This document shows positions 1 through 12,258 of a DNA stretch of 64,000 nt, in pieces. The notes under the pieces were generated by a model. The model was not told where the DNA came from and searched no databases. It worked only from the letters and a program-made list of their open reading frames with translations. Source of the DNA: Monodelphis domestica (taxonomy: Eukaryota; Chordata; Mammalia; Didelphimorphia; Didelphidae); the NCBI RefSeq assembly GCF_027887165.1, contig NC_077228.1, positions 108,574,043 to 108,638,042 of the forward strand, given 5' to 3'. A program made the translations under genes and the position numbers. Position 1 is the first letter of the stretch, and the number at the start of each line of letters is the position of its first letter.

Positions 1-215
1 TGCCCCCTAAGAAGACTAATCTTTAGTTCAAATCTGGGCTCAGATACTTACTAGCTATGTGACCTTGAGCAGGTCACTTAACCCTGTTGGCCTCAGTATT
101 CTCATCTGCAAAATAAGCTAGAAAAAGAAATAGCAAACTACTCCAGTATCTCTGCCAAGAAAACTCCAAATAAAGTCCCAGAATCAAACACAACTAAAAA
201 TGACTGAACAGCAAC
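1..215 (+). mobile_element. Type B (Mar1-like) SINE
   Basis: A tRNA-type SINE body has the usual wording around positions 40-90 (TACTTACTAGCTATGTGACC, then a degenerate cAAGTCACTTAACC block). It ends at 160-215 in a CCAAGAAAACTCC... ACTGAACAGCAACAAC tail. That tail separates type B from type A in this window. The copy is diverged and its left end may be cut by the window edge. Confidence 0.7.
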
Positions 216-2296
216 AACATCATGGGATTTAAAATGTCTGAAGAGTTGAGAGGTTAGAATGGAAGGGAGTATAAAGGTAGGGAAAGAAGATTATAAACTA
301 GGATTCTTCCTTGAGAAAGGAAAAGTTTGGAGGTCAATATACTATAGCTGTCACAATTTGGAATCGATAGAAAGTTTTAAGTCAACTTCAAAGAAAAAAA
401 GATTGATGAGTGATGGAGATCAAGGAGTTTTCTGACTCCCCTCCAAGACCAGAAGAAGTATGGAAACAAAAGATGCAGATAATGCTTAAGAATTGAGGGT
501 TGCCATGTCACAAGAGGGGATAAAGAGGTCCCAAAAAGAGCTAGTAGATGGAAGGAGTATGAGAGAGATCTGGGACAAAAGGGAGTTTGTTCACTGTGGA
601 ACAGAATTTGAGAGGAAAGGCAAGCAAAGTTGAAGTGAGACATTGCTGGGAAGATGTTGATGATAATGAGGATTAGAAAACTGAAGGTGAGAATTGGGGT
701 AGTTTGTACCTATAAGGCTGATACTTTTTTTTTTTTGGTAATTGATTAATACAGGGATAGAGAGAAATAGATGCCACAGTGGTAAGTAGTGGGTGGCAGA
801 TGAGTGGTAGAGGTCATAGTATCCAAGGTGTATTGTGGAAAGCACTGAGCTAGGCCTGGGTCTAGGTTTGCAATTACTCCTTCTCCAGGGTGGCTGGTAG
901 AGAGGATGGGGCCCAGCCTACAGAGAGCACTGGTTATCCAGGCCTAAATCTGGATTAATTAAGCGATTACTACGTGCAAAGAACTGTGCTAAGGCTGAGG
1001 GAGTTACAAAAATGGTAGCAGAGATTGTCTTTGCCCTTATAAAGTCCACAGTCTAGTAGAAAATGAAAGGATTAGATTACGAGGTCTCTTCCTCCTCTAA
1101 CATGAAGAGGCAGATTGAAAGGCATCATATACTTCTTGTTCCTAAGTGACTTGGAGAATAGATGCAAAAGGGAATGAGTGAGGGAATCTGAGGCTACATA
1201 GACTACCCTCTAAGGAAAATATACTTGAGGTAAAGGGACCAGACAGGCTACTTTAGAGTATCACCATATTTGGATTATATTTGTGGCAGCTTAGTATAGT
1301 CCAAAGAATACTGAATTTGGAATAAGAGGACCTGGGTTTGCATCACCTAGCATCTCAGGCATGATTTCCTCTCCTCCTTTGTAAAATGAGAGGGTTGGAC
1401 TTCACTGTCTCTAAGGCCTCTCCCATCTATCTAATCCTATAGGAACCAATCAGAACCAGGAATGGCAACTCTGAGCATGCTCTGTAGGATAGCCCCTGTA
1501 GGCCAATTCAACCTCACTGGACTAAAAATCCTCTTAACTTGGGAAATTAACTTTCTAATATGCACCTGCTTCCACCCTGCTAGTTCAATAGAAGAGACTT
1601 TCGTCATGTAATTCAATCTTTCTTAAGGGATAAAACTTCCTGACTCCCAGGCAATTTGAGCTATTAACTTTACCACCTCAGCTCCGGAGCTATCCACTAG
1701 CCTAGGGACTGGGAGGGGTCCTGGTCTCACTTGGAAGTTCAGAAAATATAATCATAATTAATCAAAAAGAACTTCCTAGTCTGGCAGAACTAAAAAAGGA
1801 AGGGTCGCCACTCCCTACTCTGACCTTCAAAGTAAATGTAGAGGGAGCAATGAAGAAATATAGTAATAATACCACAGAAAATTGCCTCCATTCTTGCAGT
1901 CCATGCAAATAACATATGAACCCTATGAGGGCCCTCTTTACTTTGCTCACCAAACAGTGGCACCTGGAAGACCCCCTTACTCATAATTATTTCAGTTCAT
2001 TTCATTTGACCAAAACTTCCATCTCTTCAGTATGCCACCTCTGCTGATAGCTATGTCTGCAATGTAAAAAAGAAGCAAACATCAAAATAAAACTCCAATC
2101 CACAGGAATAAAAAAAAATGAAAAAACATAAGATTAATCAAATAAGATAAGGATCCAACTGGAAAGACCAAAGAGCATAAACCAAAAGAAAATCATTGTC
2201 ATCAACACTTAACATTTCACCCATGGACTCTTAAGTCAAAGTCCTTGGGTCCTTTTCATTTCACCTTTATTTCAACAGAAATCTCTTCCTTTGTTC
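216..2296. other. Gene-free stretch with old repeat debris
   Basis: No exon is recognisable. An ancient dispersed repeat sits at about 945-1075; its wording (TTACTACGTGCAAAGAACTG, read as a decayed 'ctactatgtgccaggcactgtgct') recurs at 11.94, 51.75 and 63.89 kb. A MIR-like SINE lies at about 1262-1440, ending in the typical 'ctcctttgtaaaatgagaggg ... ggacttcactgtctctaagg' pattern. The rest is unassigned. Confidence 0.5.
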
Positions 2297-2700
2297 AAAT
2301 AAAACCCTAGTTTTCCCATAAGGAACATGGTGCCTCTGGGTGAGTGCCATAAGAAGCAGTCATTAAGGGCGGGGTGGCTTCCTGAACTTGCTCTTGCTCA
2401 GTGATAATCATTGGGGAACTGGCTGTACAGAATACCTTCAGAGGTGTTAACACCTGACTACTGTTATCAGCATCCACAGGAACCCAAGCATTGTAAATAG
2501 CACTACCTGGTGGAGACAGGGAAATGATGTTACATGATTCAAAATATGACATCCATGGTATTAAAGGACTTGAAATCAGGAGTTTGGTTGGATTTCCATC
2601 TCTGACAATTTGCTGCGCCAATAAGTCTCAGCTTCAAGTTCTTCTTCAGGTGTAATAATACTTGCATTATCAACCACCTCATTGGGTTTCTGTGAAGAAA
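2297..2700 (-). pseudogene. Possible retrocopy fragment of an unknown gene
   Basis: Read on the minus strand, about 400 bases look protein-like. A stretch reading PEEELEAETYWRSKLSEMEI reaches a stop. A shifted frame of about 100 codons then continues with wording such as SAIYNAWVPVDADNSSQVLT. One stop and one frame change within 400 bases suggest a dead processed copy rather than an exon. I do not recognise the parent protein. An unrelated chance ORF is the main alternative. Confidence 0.3.
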
Positions 2701-4805
2701 GTACTAATAGGTCAGAGAGTTTCTTTAATTTTTTTTTAATTTAAAGATATTTTATTTTCCCATTTACATGTAATAATAATTTCAACATATGTTTTTCAAA
2801 ATTATGAGATCTAAACTGCCTCCTTCCTCCCCTTCCCTCTCCCCCACTCAAAGAGGATAAATAATTTTATCTGGGCCACACATGTATTGTCATGCAAAAC
2901 ACACTTCCATATTGGTCATTGTTGTAGAGCACACTCATACAAAACCAAAACCCCCAAATAAAACCACAAATACACTGATGTGAAAGATAGTATGCTTTGA
3001 TCCTCATTCTTCCAACTCCAATAGTTCAGGATTGTCCCAGATCATTGCATTGCTGAGAGTAGCCAAAGTTTTCACAGTTGATCATAGTACAATATTGCTG
3101 TTACTGTGTACAATGTTCTCCCGGTTCTACTTATTTTGCTCTACAATTCATGTAGATATTTCAGCTTTTTCTGAAATCATCCTGCTTATCGATTGTTACA
3201 GCACAATAGTATTCCATCACCAACATGTAGCACAAATTGTTCAACCATTCCCTAATTGATGAATATCCCCTCAATTTCTAATTCTTACGCGCCACAAAAA
3301 GAACTGTTATAAATATTTTTGTACGAGTAGATCGTTTCCCCTTTTATATTTCTTTGGAATATAGAACCAGTCATGGCATTACAGGATCAAAGAGTATACA
3401 CAGTTTTATAACCCTTTAGGCATAGTTCCAAATAGCCCTCCAGAATAGTTGGAACAGTTCACAAATCCACCAACAACTTTAGAATCCCAATTCTGCCACA
3501 TTCCCTGCAACATTATCATTTTCCTTTACTGTCATATTGGTCAATCTGATAGTTGTGAAGTGATATCTCAGCATTGTTTTAATGTTCATTTCTCTAATCA
3601 AGAATGATTTAGAACACTTTTTCATATGGTTATTGATAGCTTTGATTTCTTTATCCGAAAATTGCTTATTCATATCCTTTGACTATTTGTCAACTGGGGA
3701 ATGGCTTATATTCTTATAAATTTGACTTAGTTCTCTAATAGGTTTGAGAAATTAGACCTCTATCAGAGAAGTTTATTATACATTTTCCCCCATTTTGTTG
3801 TTTCCCTTCTGGTCTTGGTTACATCGGTTTTGTTGTTTTATATTAATCATTTTACATATTATTTTGTTATCTGTCTCTTGTTTGAACATAAATTCTTCCC
3901 TTCTCCATAGATCTGATAGGTAAACTATTCTATATTTCCCCTGATATACTTATGAGATCACTTTTTATAACTAGATCATATGCCCATTTTAATCTTATTT
4001 TGGTATAGGGCAGTGAAAGAGATAGAGTGCTCAAACTGCAACCCTCACGCCACATGTGAGCCTCCTACCTTACAAGAGAGAGAAGAAGTGCTCCCATCGG
4101 GCTGCTGGGCAGAGGGATGGGTGAAGTGAAAAATGTCCTCAGGTGTAGTGGAGGATGAAGGGGAGCATGTACATTTGTCATAGGTTTACCAACACAGGTA
4201 TAGGGAGTGAGATATTGGTCTATATCTAGTTTCTGCCATACTGTTTTCCAAATTTCCCAGCAGTTTTTGTTAAATACTGAGTTCTTATCCCAAAAATGGG
4301 TTTCTTTGAGTTTATCAAACACTAGGTTGCTAAGATCATTTCTTTTGTGTATATTGGGTATCTATCTATTCCACTGATCTACCATTCTATTTCTTAGCCA
4401 GTACCAGATTGTTTTGGTGATTACTGATTTATAGTAAAGTTTGAAATCTGGTACTGCTGGGCCACCTTCCTTCACAGTTTAAGAAATCAACTCCTTGATA
4501 TTCTTAATCTTTTGTTCTTCCAGATGAATCTTGTTATTGTCTTTTCTAGTTTTATACAATAATTATTTGGTAGTTTGATTGGTATGACTCTGAATAAGTA
4601 AATTTAGGTAGGTTGTTTTTATTATTTTTTGTTTTTATTGTTTTTATTATATTAACTTAGCCTACCTATGAGCAATTAATATTTTTCTAATTGTTTAGAC
4701 TTGACTTTATTTGTGGGAATGGTGTTTTGTAACTGTGTTCATATAATTCCAGGGTTTGCCTTGGTAAGTAGATTCCCAGGAATTTTATATTTTCTAGAGT
4801 TATTT

Positions 4806-5009
4806 CATTTTTTTTAAACTCTTACCTTCTGTCTTGGAATCAATATTGTGTATTAGTTGCAAGGCAGAAGAGTGCTAAGAGCTAAGCAATGGGGGTTAAG
4901 TGACTTGCCCAGGGTCACACAGCTGGGAAGTGTCTGAGGCCAGATTTGCACCTAGGACCTCCCATCTCTAGGTCTGGCTCTCAGTCCACTGAACTACCCA
5001 GCTGCCCCC
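4806..5009 (-). mobile_element. Type A SINE inside L1
   Basis: A minus-strand copy of the GGTAAGGGTTT-type SINE. It is flanked by the 13-bp target duplication TCTAGAGTTATTT at 4793-4805 and 5010-5022, which restores the L1 sequence when removed. Confidence 0.9.
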
Positions 5010-6941
5010 TCTAGAGTTATTTTTAATGGAATTTCTCTTTCAATCTTTTGCTGCTGAACTTTGTTGGTAATATATAGAAATGCTAATGATTTCTATGGAT
5101 TTATTTTGCATCTTGGAACTTTACTAAGGTTACTAATTATTTCAACTAGATTTTTAGTTGATTCTCTAGAATTCTCTAAGTATACCCACATATCATCTGC
5201 AAAGAGTGATAGTTTAGTTTCCTCATTGCCTACTTTAATTCTCTCAATTTCTTTTTCTTTTCTTATTTCTACTACAATATTAAACAATAGTGGTGGTAAT
5301 GGGCATCCTTGCTTCACTCCTGGTTTTATTGGGAAAGCTCTTACTTATCCCCAATGCAAATGATATTTGCTAATGGTTTTAAGTAAATACTACTTATCAT
5401 TTTAAAGAATGGCCCATTTATTCTGATGCTTTCTAGTGTTTTTAATAGGAATGTTGTATTTAATAGTTCATTAATTTAGTGTATTTAATTGGGTGCTGTG
5501 TTTTGTCAAAGGCTTTTTCCATGTTTATTGAGGTAACCATGTGATTTCTGTTAGTTTTTTATTGATATGATCAATTTTTTTCATAAAACCAACTCCTAGT
5601 CTTATTTATTAGTTTGATGGTTCTTTTACTTCCAATTTTATTAATTTCTCCTTTAATTTTTAGAAGTTCCAATTTTATTTTTAATTGGGGATTTCTAATT
5701 TGTTCTTTTTCCATTTTTTTTGGTTGCTTAACCAATTCATTGACCTGCTTTTCCTCTCTTTTATTTATGTAAGCAATTAGAGATATGCATTTCCCCCAAA
5801 GTACTGGCTTGGTTGTATCCTATAAATTTTGATATGTTGTCTCATTGTCGTTCTCATTAATGAAATTATTGTTTCTATATTTTTTCTTTGGCCCATCCCT
5901 TTTCCAATTAATTGTTTGTCTTTCCATGGAGCCTTGATTATAATTTTTATTGAGATATGATCTAAAAAGGATGCATTTATTATTTCTGCTTTTCTGCATT
6001 TGGTAATGAAGTTTTTATGCCTTACTACATGGTCAATTTTTGTGTATGTGCCATATACTGCTGAAAAGAACACATTACTTTCTATTTTCATTAAATTTTC
6101 TTTAGAGACCTATTAGTTCTAACTTTTCTAAAATTTCATTTACTTCCTTTTCTTCTTTCTTCTTTATTTTTTTGGTTTGATTTATCTAGATTTGAAGGGA
6201 GAACATTGAAGTCCCTCAGAAAATTTTTCTTTCTTTTCTTTCTGAAATTCATTTAATTTCTCCTTTAAAAATGTTAAGGCTATACCATTAGGTGCATGTG
6301 TTGAGTATAGATATTACTTCATTGTCAGTAGTACCTTTTAGCAAGATGTAATATACTTCCTTATTTCTTTAAATAAGATCAATTTTTGCTTTAGCTTTGT
6401 CTGAAATCATGATTACTATCCCTGCTTTTTTTTTACTTCAGACAATGTACAATGAATTCTGCTCTAGCCTCTTACCTTTACTCTGTGTGTGTCTCCCTAA
6501 CACAGGTATGTTCTTTTAAACAACATATCCTAATAGATTCTGTTTTTAAATACATTCTGCTATTCACTTTTATTGGTGAGTTCAAACCATTCACATTCAT
6601 GGATTACTGTGTATTCCCTTCCATCTTCTTTTCCCCTTTTGATCCTACTCTTTCTCTCATGTCACTCTGTCCCTCTTCACAAATGTTTTGCTTTTAATCA
6701 CTGCCCCCTATTTCCCTTTTCCTTCTATTAACTACCCTCCCTATCCTATTTCCCTCCCACAGGATTCTATACCAAATGAGTATAGTTGTTTTCCCTCTCT
6801 GAGCCAGTTACAATGAGAGTAAGGTTTAAGCATTACCCATCACCAATCCTCCCAGCCTCCCCATCCACTGTAATAGCTTTTCATACCTCTTTAAGTGAGA
6901 TAATTTGCCCCATTCCACCTCTCGCCTTTCCTCTCAGTGCA

Positions 6942-7425
6942 ACTGTGAGGAACAGGCCTTGACAAGATGGTGGACTATTCTCATAAGCCCATATAATGAA
7001 ATAAAAAGAAAAGAAAAAAGAAATTGGGTTAAGTTTCATGTTCCTAGCTTAAGCTCCTTTTATCCACATCCACATCAGCAGAATATGATGGGGAAATACA
7101 TCATAGGTTAGTCCTTTAAAAGACTATCAGGTAAAGTTGCTTTACTTCAGTTGTTTAAAACCCATGTGAATTGGGGCTGTTAATTGCATTCAAATCAGCT
7201 GGGTCTCTTGACTAAAATGAGGGGAGGACCGATTCACATTAGGGACTAGGATAGAAGGGAGCCTACTTGTTCCCCCTCCTTGTACTTGCTTGCTGGCTAT
7301 GACACTGGCTTATGAATGCCCATTCTTGAGAATATGAAATAAAATAACCTTTGCCACATTAATATGAAGTTCAATATTCTTTTTGAGTAGGTGGTCATTC
7401 ATCTCAGCAATCTTTTGAGAATTAC
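6942..7425 (+). mobile_element. LTR-like insert within the L1
   Basis: A block that does not read as L1 interrupts the minus-strand element. It begins TGTGAGGAACAGG and ends near GAGAATTACA, with a possible polyadenylation signal in ATGAAATAAAATAA near 7,337. I could not find a clean target duplication, so both ends and the family are uncertain. Confidence 0.3.
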
Positions 7426-7953
7426 AAATGTCATCTTCCTACATTGGAATACATATGACTTTGTCTTACTGAACCCCTTAAATTTTCTATTCTTTTTAGG
7501 CTTCTCTGGGGTCTTCTGTTTGAACATTGAATTTTCTATTTAGCTCTGGTCTTTTCATCAAGAATACTTGGAAACCTATTTTATTTTTTATTTGTTTACA
7601 TTTTGCTTATTTTTACCCAAAAAAGAATATATTCAGTTTTCCTGAGTAGATGATTCTAGACTAGAAACCTAGATCCTTTGCCTTCCAGAATATCATATTT
7701 CAAGACTTCTGATCCTTTAATGTGGAGGCTGCTAAGTCCTTTGTAATCCTAAGTGTAGCTCCATGGTATTTGAATTATTTTGTTTTGGTTGCTTACAGTA
7801 TTTTCTCCTTGACTGGAGGGGGAGGGGTGAGGGAGGCGGCAAGCTCTAAAATTTAGCTATAATATTCCAGGGAGTTGTGATTTGAAGATTTCTTTCTGGA
7901 GATGATCTTTGGATTCTTTTCATTTATATTTTGCTCTCTTTTTCAAGAATATC

Positions 7954-8119
7954 TGAACATCAACAACATGGAAATATGTTCTAATCAAGGATATATGTAA
8001 AACCCAGTGGAATTGTGAGTTGGCTATGGGAAGGGGTTGGGGAGGGGAGGGAAAGAATATTATTCTTGTAACCAAGGAATACTGTTCTAAATTGACTAAT
8101 TAAATAAAATATTTTTTAA
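7954..8119 (+). mobile_element. 5'-truncated L1 3' tail nested in L1
   Basis: About 166 bases match the L1 3' end seen complete at 22.5-22.69 kb (shared wording ATTCTTGTAACCAAGGAAT). It is inserted in the opposite orientation to the older L1 and flanked by the 9-bp duplication AAGAATATC at 7945-7953 and 8120-8128. Confidence 0.85.
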
Positions 8120-8308
8120 AAGAATATCAGGGCCATTTTCTTTAATAATTTCTTATATTCTGATGTTAAGGTCTTTCTTTTCTTTTTTCTTTTTCTTTCT
8201 TTCTTTCTTTTTTTAACCATGGCTTTTGGGTAGTTCAATAATTCTCAAATTGTCTCTCCTGGATCTATTTTCCAAGTTTTGTTTTTGTGTTTTGTTGTTG
8301 TTGTTGTT

Positions 8309-8503
8309 TTTAACCCCTACCTTCTGTCTTGGAGCCAATACACAGTATTGACTCCAAGACAGAAGAGTGGTAAGGTCTAGGCAATGGGGGTCAAGTGACT
8401 TGCCCAGGGTCACACAGCTAGGAAGTGTCTGAAGCCAGATTTGAAACTAGGACCTCCTGTCTCTAGGCCTGGCTCTCAATCCACTGAGCTACCCAGCTGC
8501 CCC
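8309..8503 (-). mobile_element. Type A SINE inside L1 ORF1
   Basis: A minus-strand SINE from the AACCCCTACCTTCTGTC block to CACCCAGCTGCCCC-type ending, splitting the ORF1 region. CCAAGTT on both sides is probably the target duplication. Confidence 0.85.
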
Positions 8504-10097
8504 CCAAGTTAGTTGTTTTTTCAATGAGATTATTTCATGGGGTTTTTCCCATTCTTTTAATTTTGTTTTATTGTTTCTTAATATCTCATTAAGTCTTTAG
8601 CTTCTAGTTGCTGGATTTAAATTTTTAAGAAATTATTTTCTTCCACTTGCTTTTGAACCTCTTTTATTATTTGGCCAATTCTGCTATTATTTTCTTCTTA
8701 TATTGCTTTTATTTCTCTTCCCCATTTTCCCTCTGCCTCTCTTAATTGATTTTAAAAATCCTTTTTGAGCTCCTCCAGAGCTTGAAACCAATTCATATGT
8801 TTTTTCCAATTCATATTTTTTTCTTTAAAGTTTTGCATGATTTTGCTTTGCTTTCACTGTCCCCTTCTGTGTCTGTACCTTGCTCTTCTTTATTCCATAA
8901 AAACTTTCTATAGTTAGGTGTTTTTTTTTCCTTTATGTTTGTGTACAAGTCTAGCAAGACCTAGCAGAACTAAAGCAAGAGTCAAATAAGGAGTTTAAAA
9001 TGATGTTTCTAAAACCAAATGAGAGGAGTAGAGGAAAGATTGGGGAAAGAGGCAAGAGATGGGGAAGATATTAAAAGAGAAATAACAGTTTGGAAAAAAT
9101 TACTGAAGAGGTACTATTTACTGATGAAAATAACTCCTTAAAATTTAGAAGTAGTGAAATGAAAGCTGACTCCATGATGCATGGGGAACAGGGAAGGAGG
9201 CAAAAAAAATGGAAAAACTGGAAGAAAATGTGAAATCTCATAAGGAAAAAATAACGAAGGAAATTGATTGTAAAAAGAAAACTTAAGAATGATTGGATTA
9301 CCTGAAATCAATGAAGCAAAAAAGGGGGCTTGATACATTTTTTTTAAGTCATACACCAATCATCTCATTAAGGAAAAATCTAAAATGAAAGCTTCCAGGA
9401 ATATTATAATAAAAATTCAGAGTTTCTAAATCAAGGATAAAACATCACAAGCTACCAGAAAGAAAGAATTCAAGTACCAAGGAGTCACAAGAAAGCTTCA
9501 TAGGAAGTAAAACAGTTAATTATGATTACATAAAATTAAAGTTTTTTGTACAACAAAACCAATATAGCTAAAAGTGGGGTGGGGGGGTGAGCAGGAATCT
9601 TTGTGGCAAGGCTCTCAGTTAAAATCCTCATTTCTAGAATAAATAGGGAACTGAGTCAAATTTACCCCCAAAAAAAGAGCCATTCCCTCAATTGATAAAT
9701 GGTCAAAGAATATAAATAGGCAATTTTCACAATAAGAAATCCAAGCACCAATAATCATATAAAAATTCTTCAAAATGTTAATAATTAGAGAAATACAAAT
9801 TAAAACAACTCTGAGGTACTACTTCATACCTACCAGATTGACTAAAATGATTTTTTTTAAATGCTAGAGAGACTGAGAGGAAAACAAATAGACTAATACT
9901 GTTGGTGGAGATGTGAACTAGTACAACCACTCTGGAAAGCAATTTGCAACTACATCCAAAAAACTAATACTATGCATACCCTTTGACCCAGACATACAAC
10001 TACTTGGACTAAATCTCTAAGAGATCAAATCCACAAGTACAAAAATATATCAGCCCTTTTTGGTGTTGGCAAAGAATTGGAAACTGAGAGATGCTCA

Positions 10098-10490
10098 TTT
10101 TTAAAGTTCAAATAAAAACTCCTAGTTCTTAGTTTCCATAGAGTTTATTAATATTTACTTGAAACAGAGGGCATAGAGATAGAAGGGAATTTAAGCCTTT
10201 TTCTAATCTAATGCCACATGTCTCTCCACATGGCTATCTCTCTCAGCCACACCTCCACCACCACTGTCCAAGGAAGAGAGCTCAAGTACTTCCTGGAACC
10301 CTTCTTTTATTTCTTTCCTGTTATGCCCGATTCTTTTCCAGGATATTATCCCCAGGAAATTTCACCTGTGATCTCTATTTGGGGTGTTCTCAGGGGACAT
10401 CCAGTCATGTGAAGTAGTGCATGCAGCACAGAAACACAGGTCAGAGGATCCCAGTAGGGGATACTAGGGAGCTACCTGGGAAGATTTGAT
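10098..10490. mobile_element. Unclassified insert in L1
   Basis: About 390 bases interrupt ORF2-type L1 sequence, which stops near GAGATGCTCATT and resumes near GAATGGATGCAAAGTAAAG. A minus-strand AATAAA lies at about 10,142-10,150 (plus GTTTATTAAT), and the insert could be an LTR fragment. No target duplication is clear. Confidence 0.35.
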
Positions 10491-10715
10491 TGAATGGATG
10501 CAAAGTAAAGTGAGTAGAATCCAGAGAATAATTTATATAATATAAACAATATTATGAAGATAATCAACTCTGAAACACTTACTATAACTGATTAATTTTA
10601 TGACCAACAATTCTAAAGGAATCATGATGAAACACTTCTAGAGAGTTGATGGCCTTCAGAGTAGAAACCCATGCATATTTTCTTATCTTTCCTACTTTTT
10701 ATTTTGGACATGGTT

Positions 10716-11658
10716 TTTAGAGAGCCAAGCCTTCGATCTCTCAAGGTTCAGGTTCCTCTGTCTAGGTGTGGCAGTCAGTCAAATAAGTGGTGAGAGACAC
10801 TGTATGCTCAATCCTGTGTTTAGACATCACACAGTTCTGCCATGCACAGGATTTGTGTTTATTTTATAGGTTCAGTGAGTACATACTTTTCCAGCACACA
10901 ATCATTTCTCAACATAAATTTTTCCATAGAACCTAACAACAGATGTGAAGCCTGAGGAGATAGTCAATGAAACATTGTTGCTATAACAGAAATAGATGAA
11001 TGACATAAACAGGGTGATCTGGAGGTTAGTTCCCCCTGACCTATGGTATGACCAGCTAGGAGAATCATTGCTGCTTTTGATCAGCTTTCACAATCAATCA
11101 CAATTACTTAAGAGATGGGTAACAAAACATTTCATGGCTAGATATGGGGTTAGAGGGTAACTTAAAGCAGACCAGAATTGGAATTTTCCTCAGTTTCCAA
11201 GTTGAATTTTTCTTGTGTTTGATTCAAGTACCTGGCAAAGTTGCTTGGTTATGGTAAACATAACAAACCAGTGAAGTGTGTCTGTAACTTGTGTTTCAGA
11301 GGAATGATTGATGTATCTGTCATACTTGGCCTGCAATGGGTGTGGGGCCTCTGAATGTACCTCTGCAAAGAGAAAGAAAGGAGGGGTAATGGATTTTAAT
11401 TCTGTGAATATAATATTTTTGTTGTACTATTCTAAGAGAGTTAAAGTGGGACATATATGTGTTAACCCTATAAGCTCTCATATTATTTCTCCTGTATTGG
11501 GGAGAGAGCAATAATCATAACAATTCCATTAGTAAGGGAAGTTAGAGAAGTCATACAGAGGGGGTTCTGTGGGAACATTATTTTCTGGGGGCTGCTTTGC
11601 AGTCTCCATTTCCCCAGACTGCGACTGTCAGATAGCAGGAGTAAGATCAATTCCCACA
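10716..11658 (-). mobile_element. Solo LTR in the L1 3'UTR
   Basis: A 943-bp insert reads on the minus strand from TGTGGGAATTGATC to GGCTCTCTAAA, with an AATAAA polyadenylation signal about 150 bases before its end (plus 10,859 TTTATT). The 6-bp target duplication ATGGTT at 10710-10715 and 11659-11664 rejoins the L1 sequence (GGACATGGTTAATGG). A 6-bp duplication suits a class II (ERVK-like) LTR. The end lacks a clean CA, so the exact boundary may be off by a few bases. It is a fossil with no internal region. Confidence 0.55.
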
Positions 11659-11810
11659 ATGGTTAATGGAGGAATTTGTTTTGCATGATTATACATATAT
11701 GTAATGGATTTTGTTTTTCTTGTCTTTTCACTGAGTGGAGGCATAGAAAGGGGAGAGAGAGAGATTTTGGAAATAAAATGAAATTGGATTTTTAAAAAAA
11801 CCTTAAAGGG

Positions 11811-12201
11811 AGGGGGGGGTTGTAAAAGGGACTCTGAGACCCAAAAGTTCTGAGAACCACTATTACAGAAAGAAAAATTATTGTTATCTGACTTTCCTGT
11901 TACTAGCACTAGCCCTAGGGTGTGAGGATTAGATTAAATTACATTACACATTTATTAAACTTTTACTACATGACAGGCAATATACTAAATGTCAGATATA
12001 AATACAAGAAAACAAGATGGTCTTTACTCCCAAGAAGTTTATAAGGCAACACATAGCACTTTTGGACAGTTCTGGTCATCTGAATGGTCTTTGCTTATAA
12101 AGAACTAAAACAAAACTAAAATATCCATCCATTCTGGAATTACACAGAATGTCCGCCCCTCCAACATTCCAATCCTTAAAATATTTGAAGTCAATTAGAG
12201 T

Positions 12202-12258
<57 letters not shown>

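Larger units (their letters stand above)
2722..8945 (-). mobile_element. Near full-length decayed L1 (LINE), minus strand
   Basis: This is a marsupial L1 read from high to low coordinates. The 5' part at about 8,200-8,940 encodes the ORF1 coiled coil and the ENRSRRDNLRIIELP motif. ORF2 follows: endonuclease-like peptide near 5,780-6,090 (TKIDHVVRHKN...), the reverse transcriptase FADDM motif near 5,200 ([14 protein letters not shown]), and the C-terminal region down to about 3,000. The 3'UTR and an A-rich tail lie at 2,722-2,760 (T-rich on the plus strand). Many stops and frameshifts make it inactive. It carries type A SINEs at 4,806-5,009 and 8,309-8,503, a younger L1 tail at 7,954-8,119, and an LTR-like insert near 6,942-7,425. 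Confidence 0.85.
8950..11810 (+). mobile_element. Internally deleted L1, plus strand, with two inserts
   Basis: ORF1-like coding sequence at about 9,000-9,480 (LEENVKSHKEKITKEID) is followed directly, from about 9,540, by the 3' part of ORF2 (for example the CAACCACTCTGGAAAGCAAT block near 9,925). Roughly the middle of ORF2 is therefore missing. The 3'UTR resumes at 11,659-11,810 (GAATTTGTTTTGCATGATTA), after an unclassified insert at about 10,098-10,490 and an LTR at 10,716-11,658. Its ORF1 end faces the ORF1 end of the minus-strand L1. Confidence 0.75.

Noticed and set aside
12204-12256. CRISPR-like regular repeats
   Set aside because: They are simple dinucleotide microsatellites in a vertebrate genome, with no spacers.
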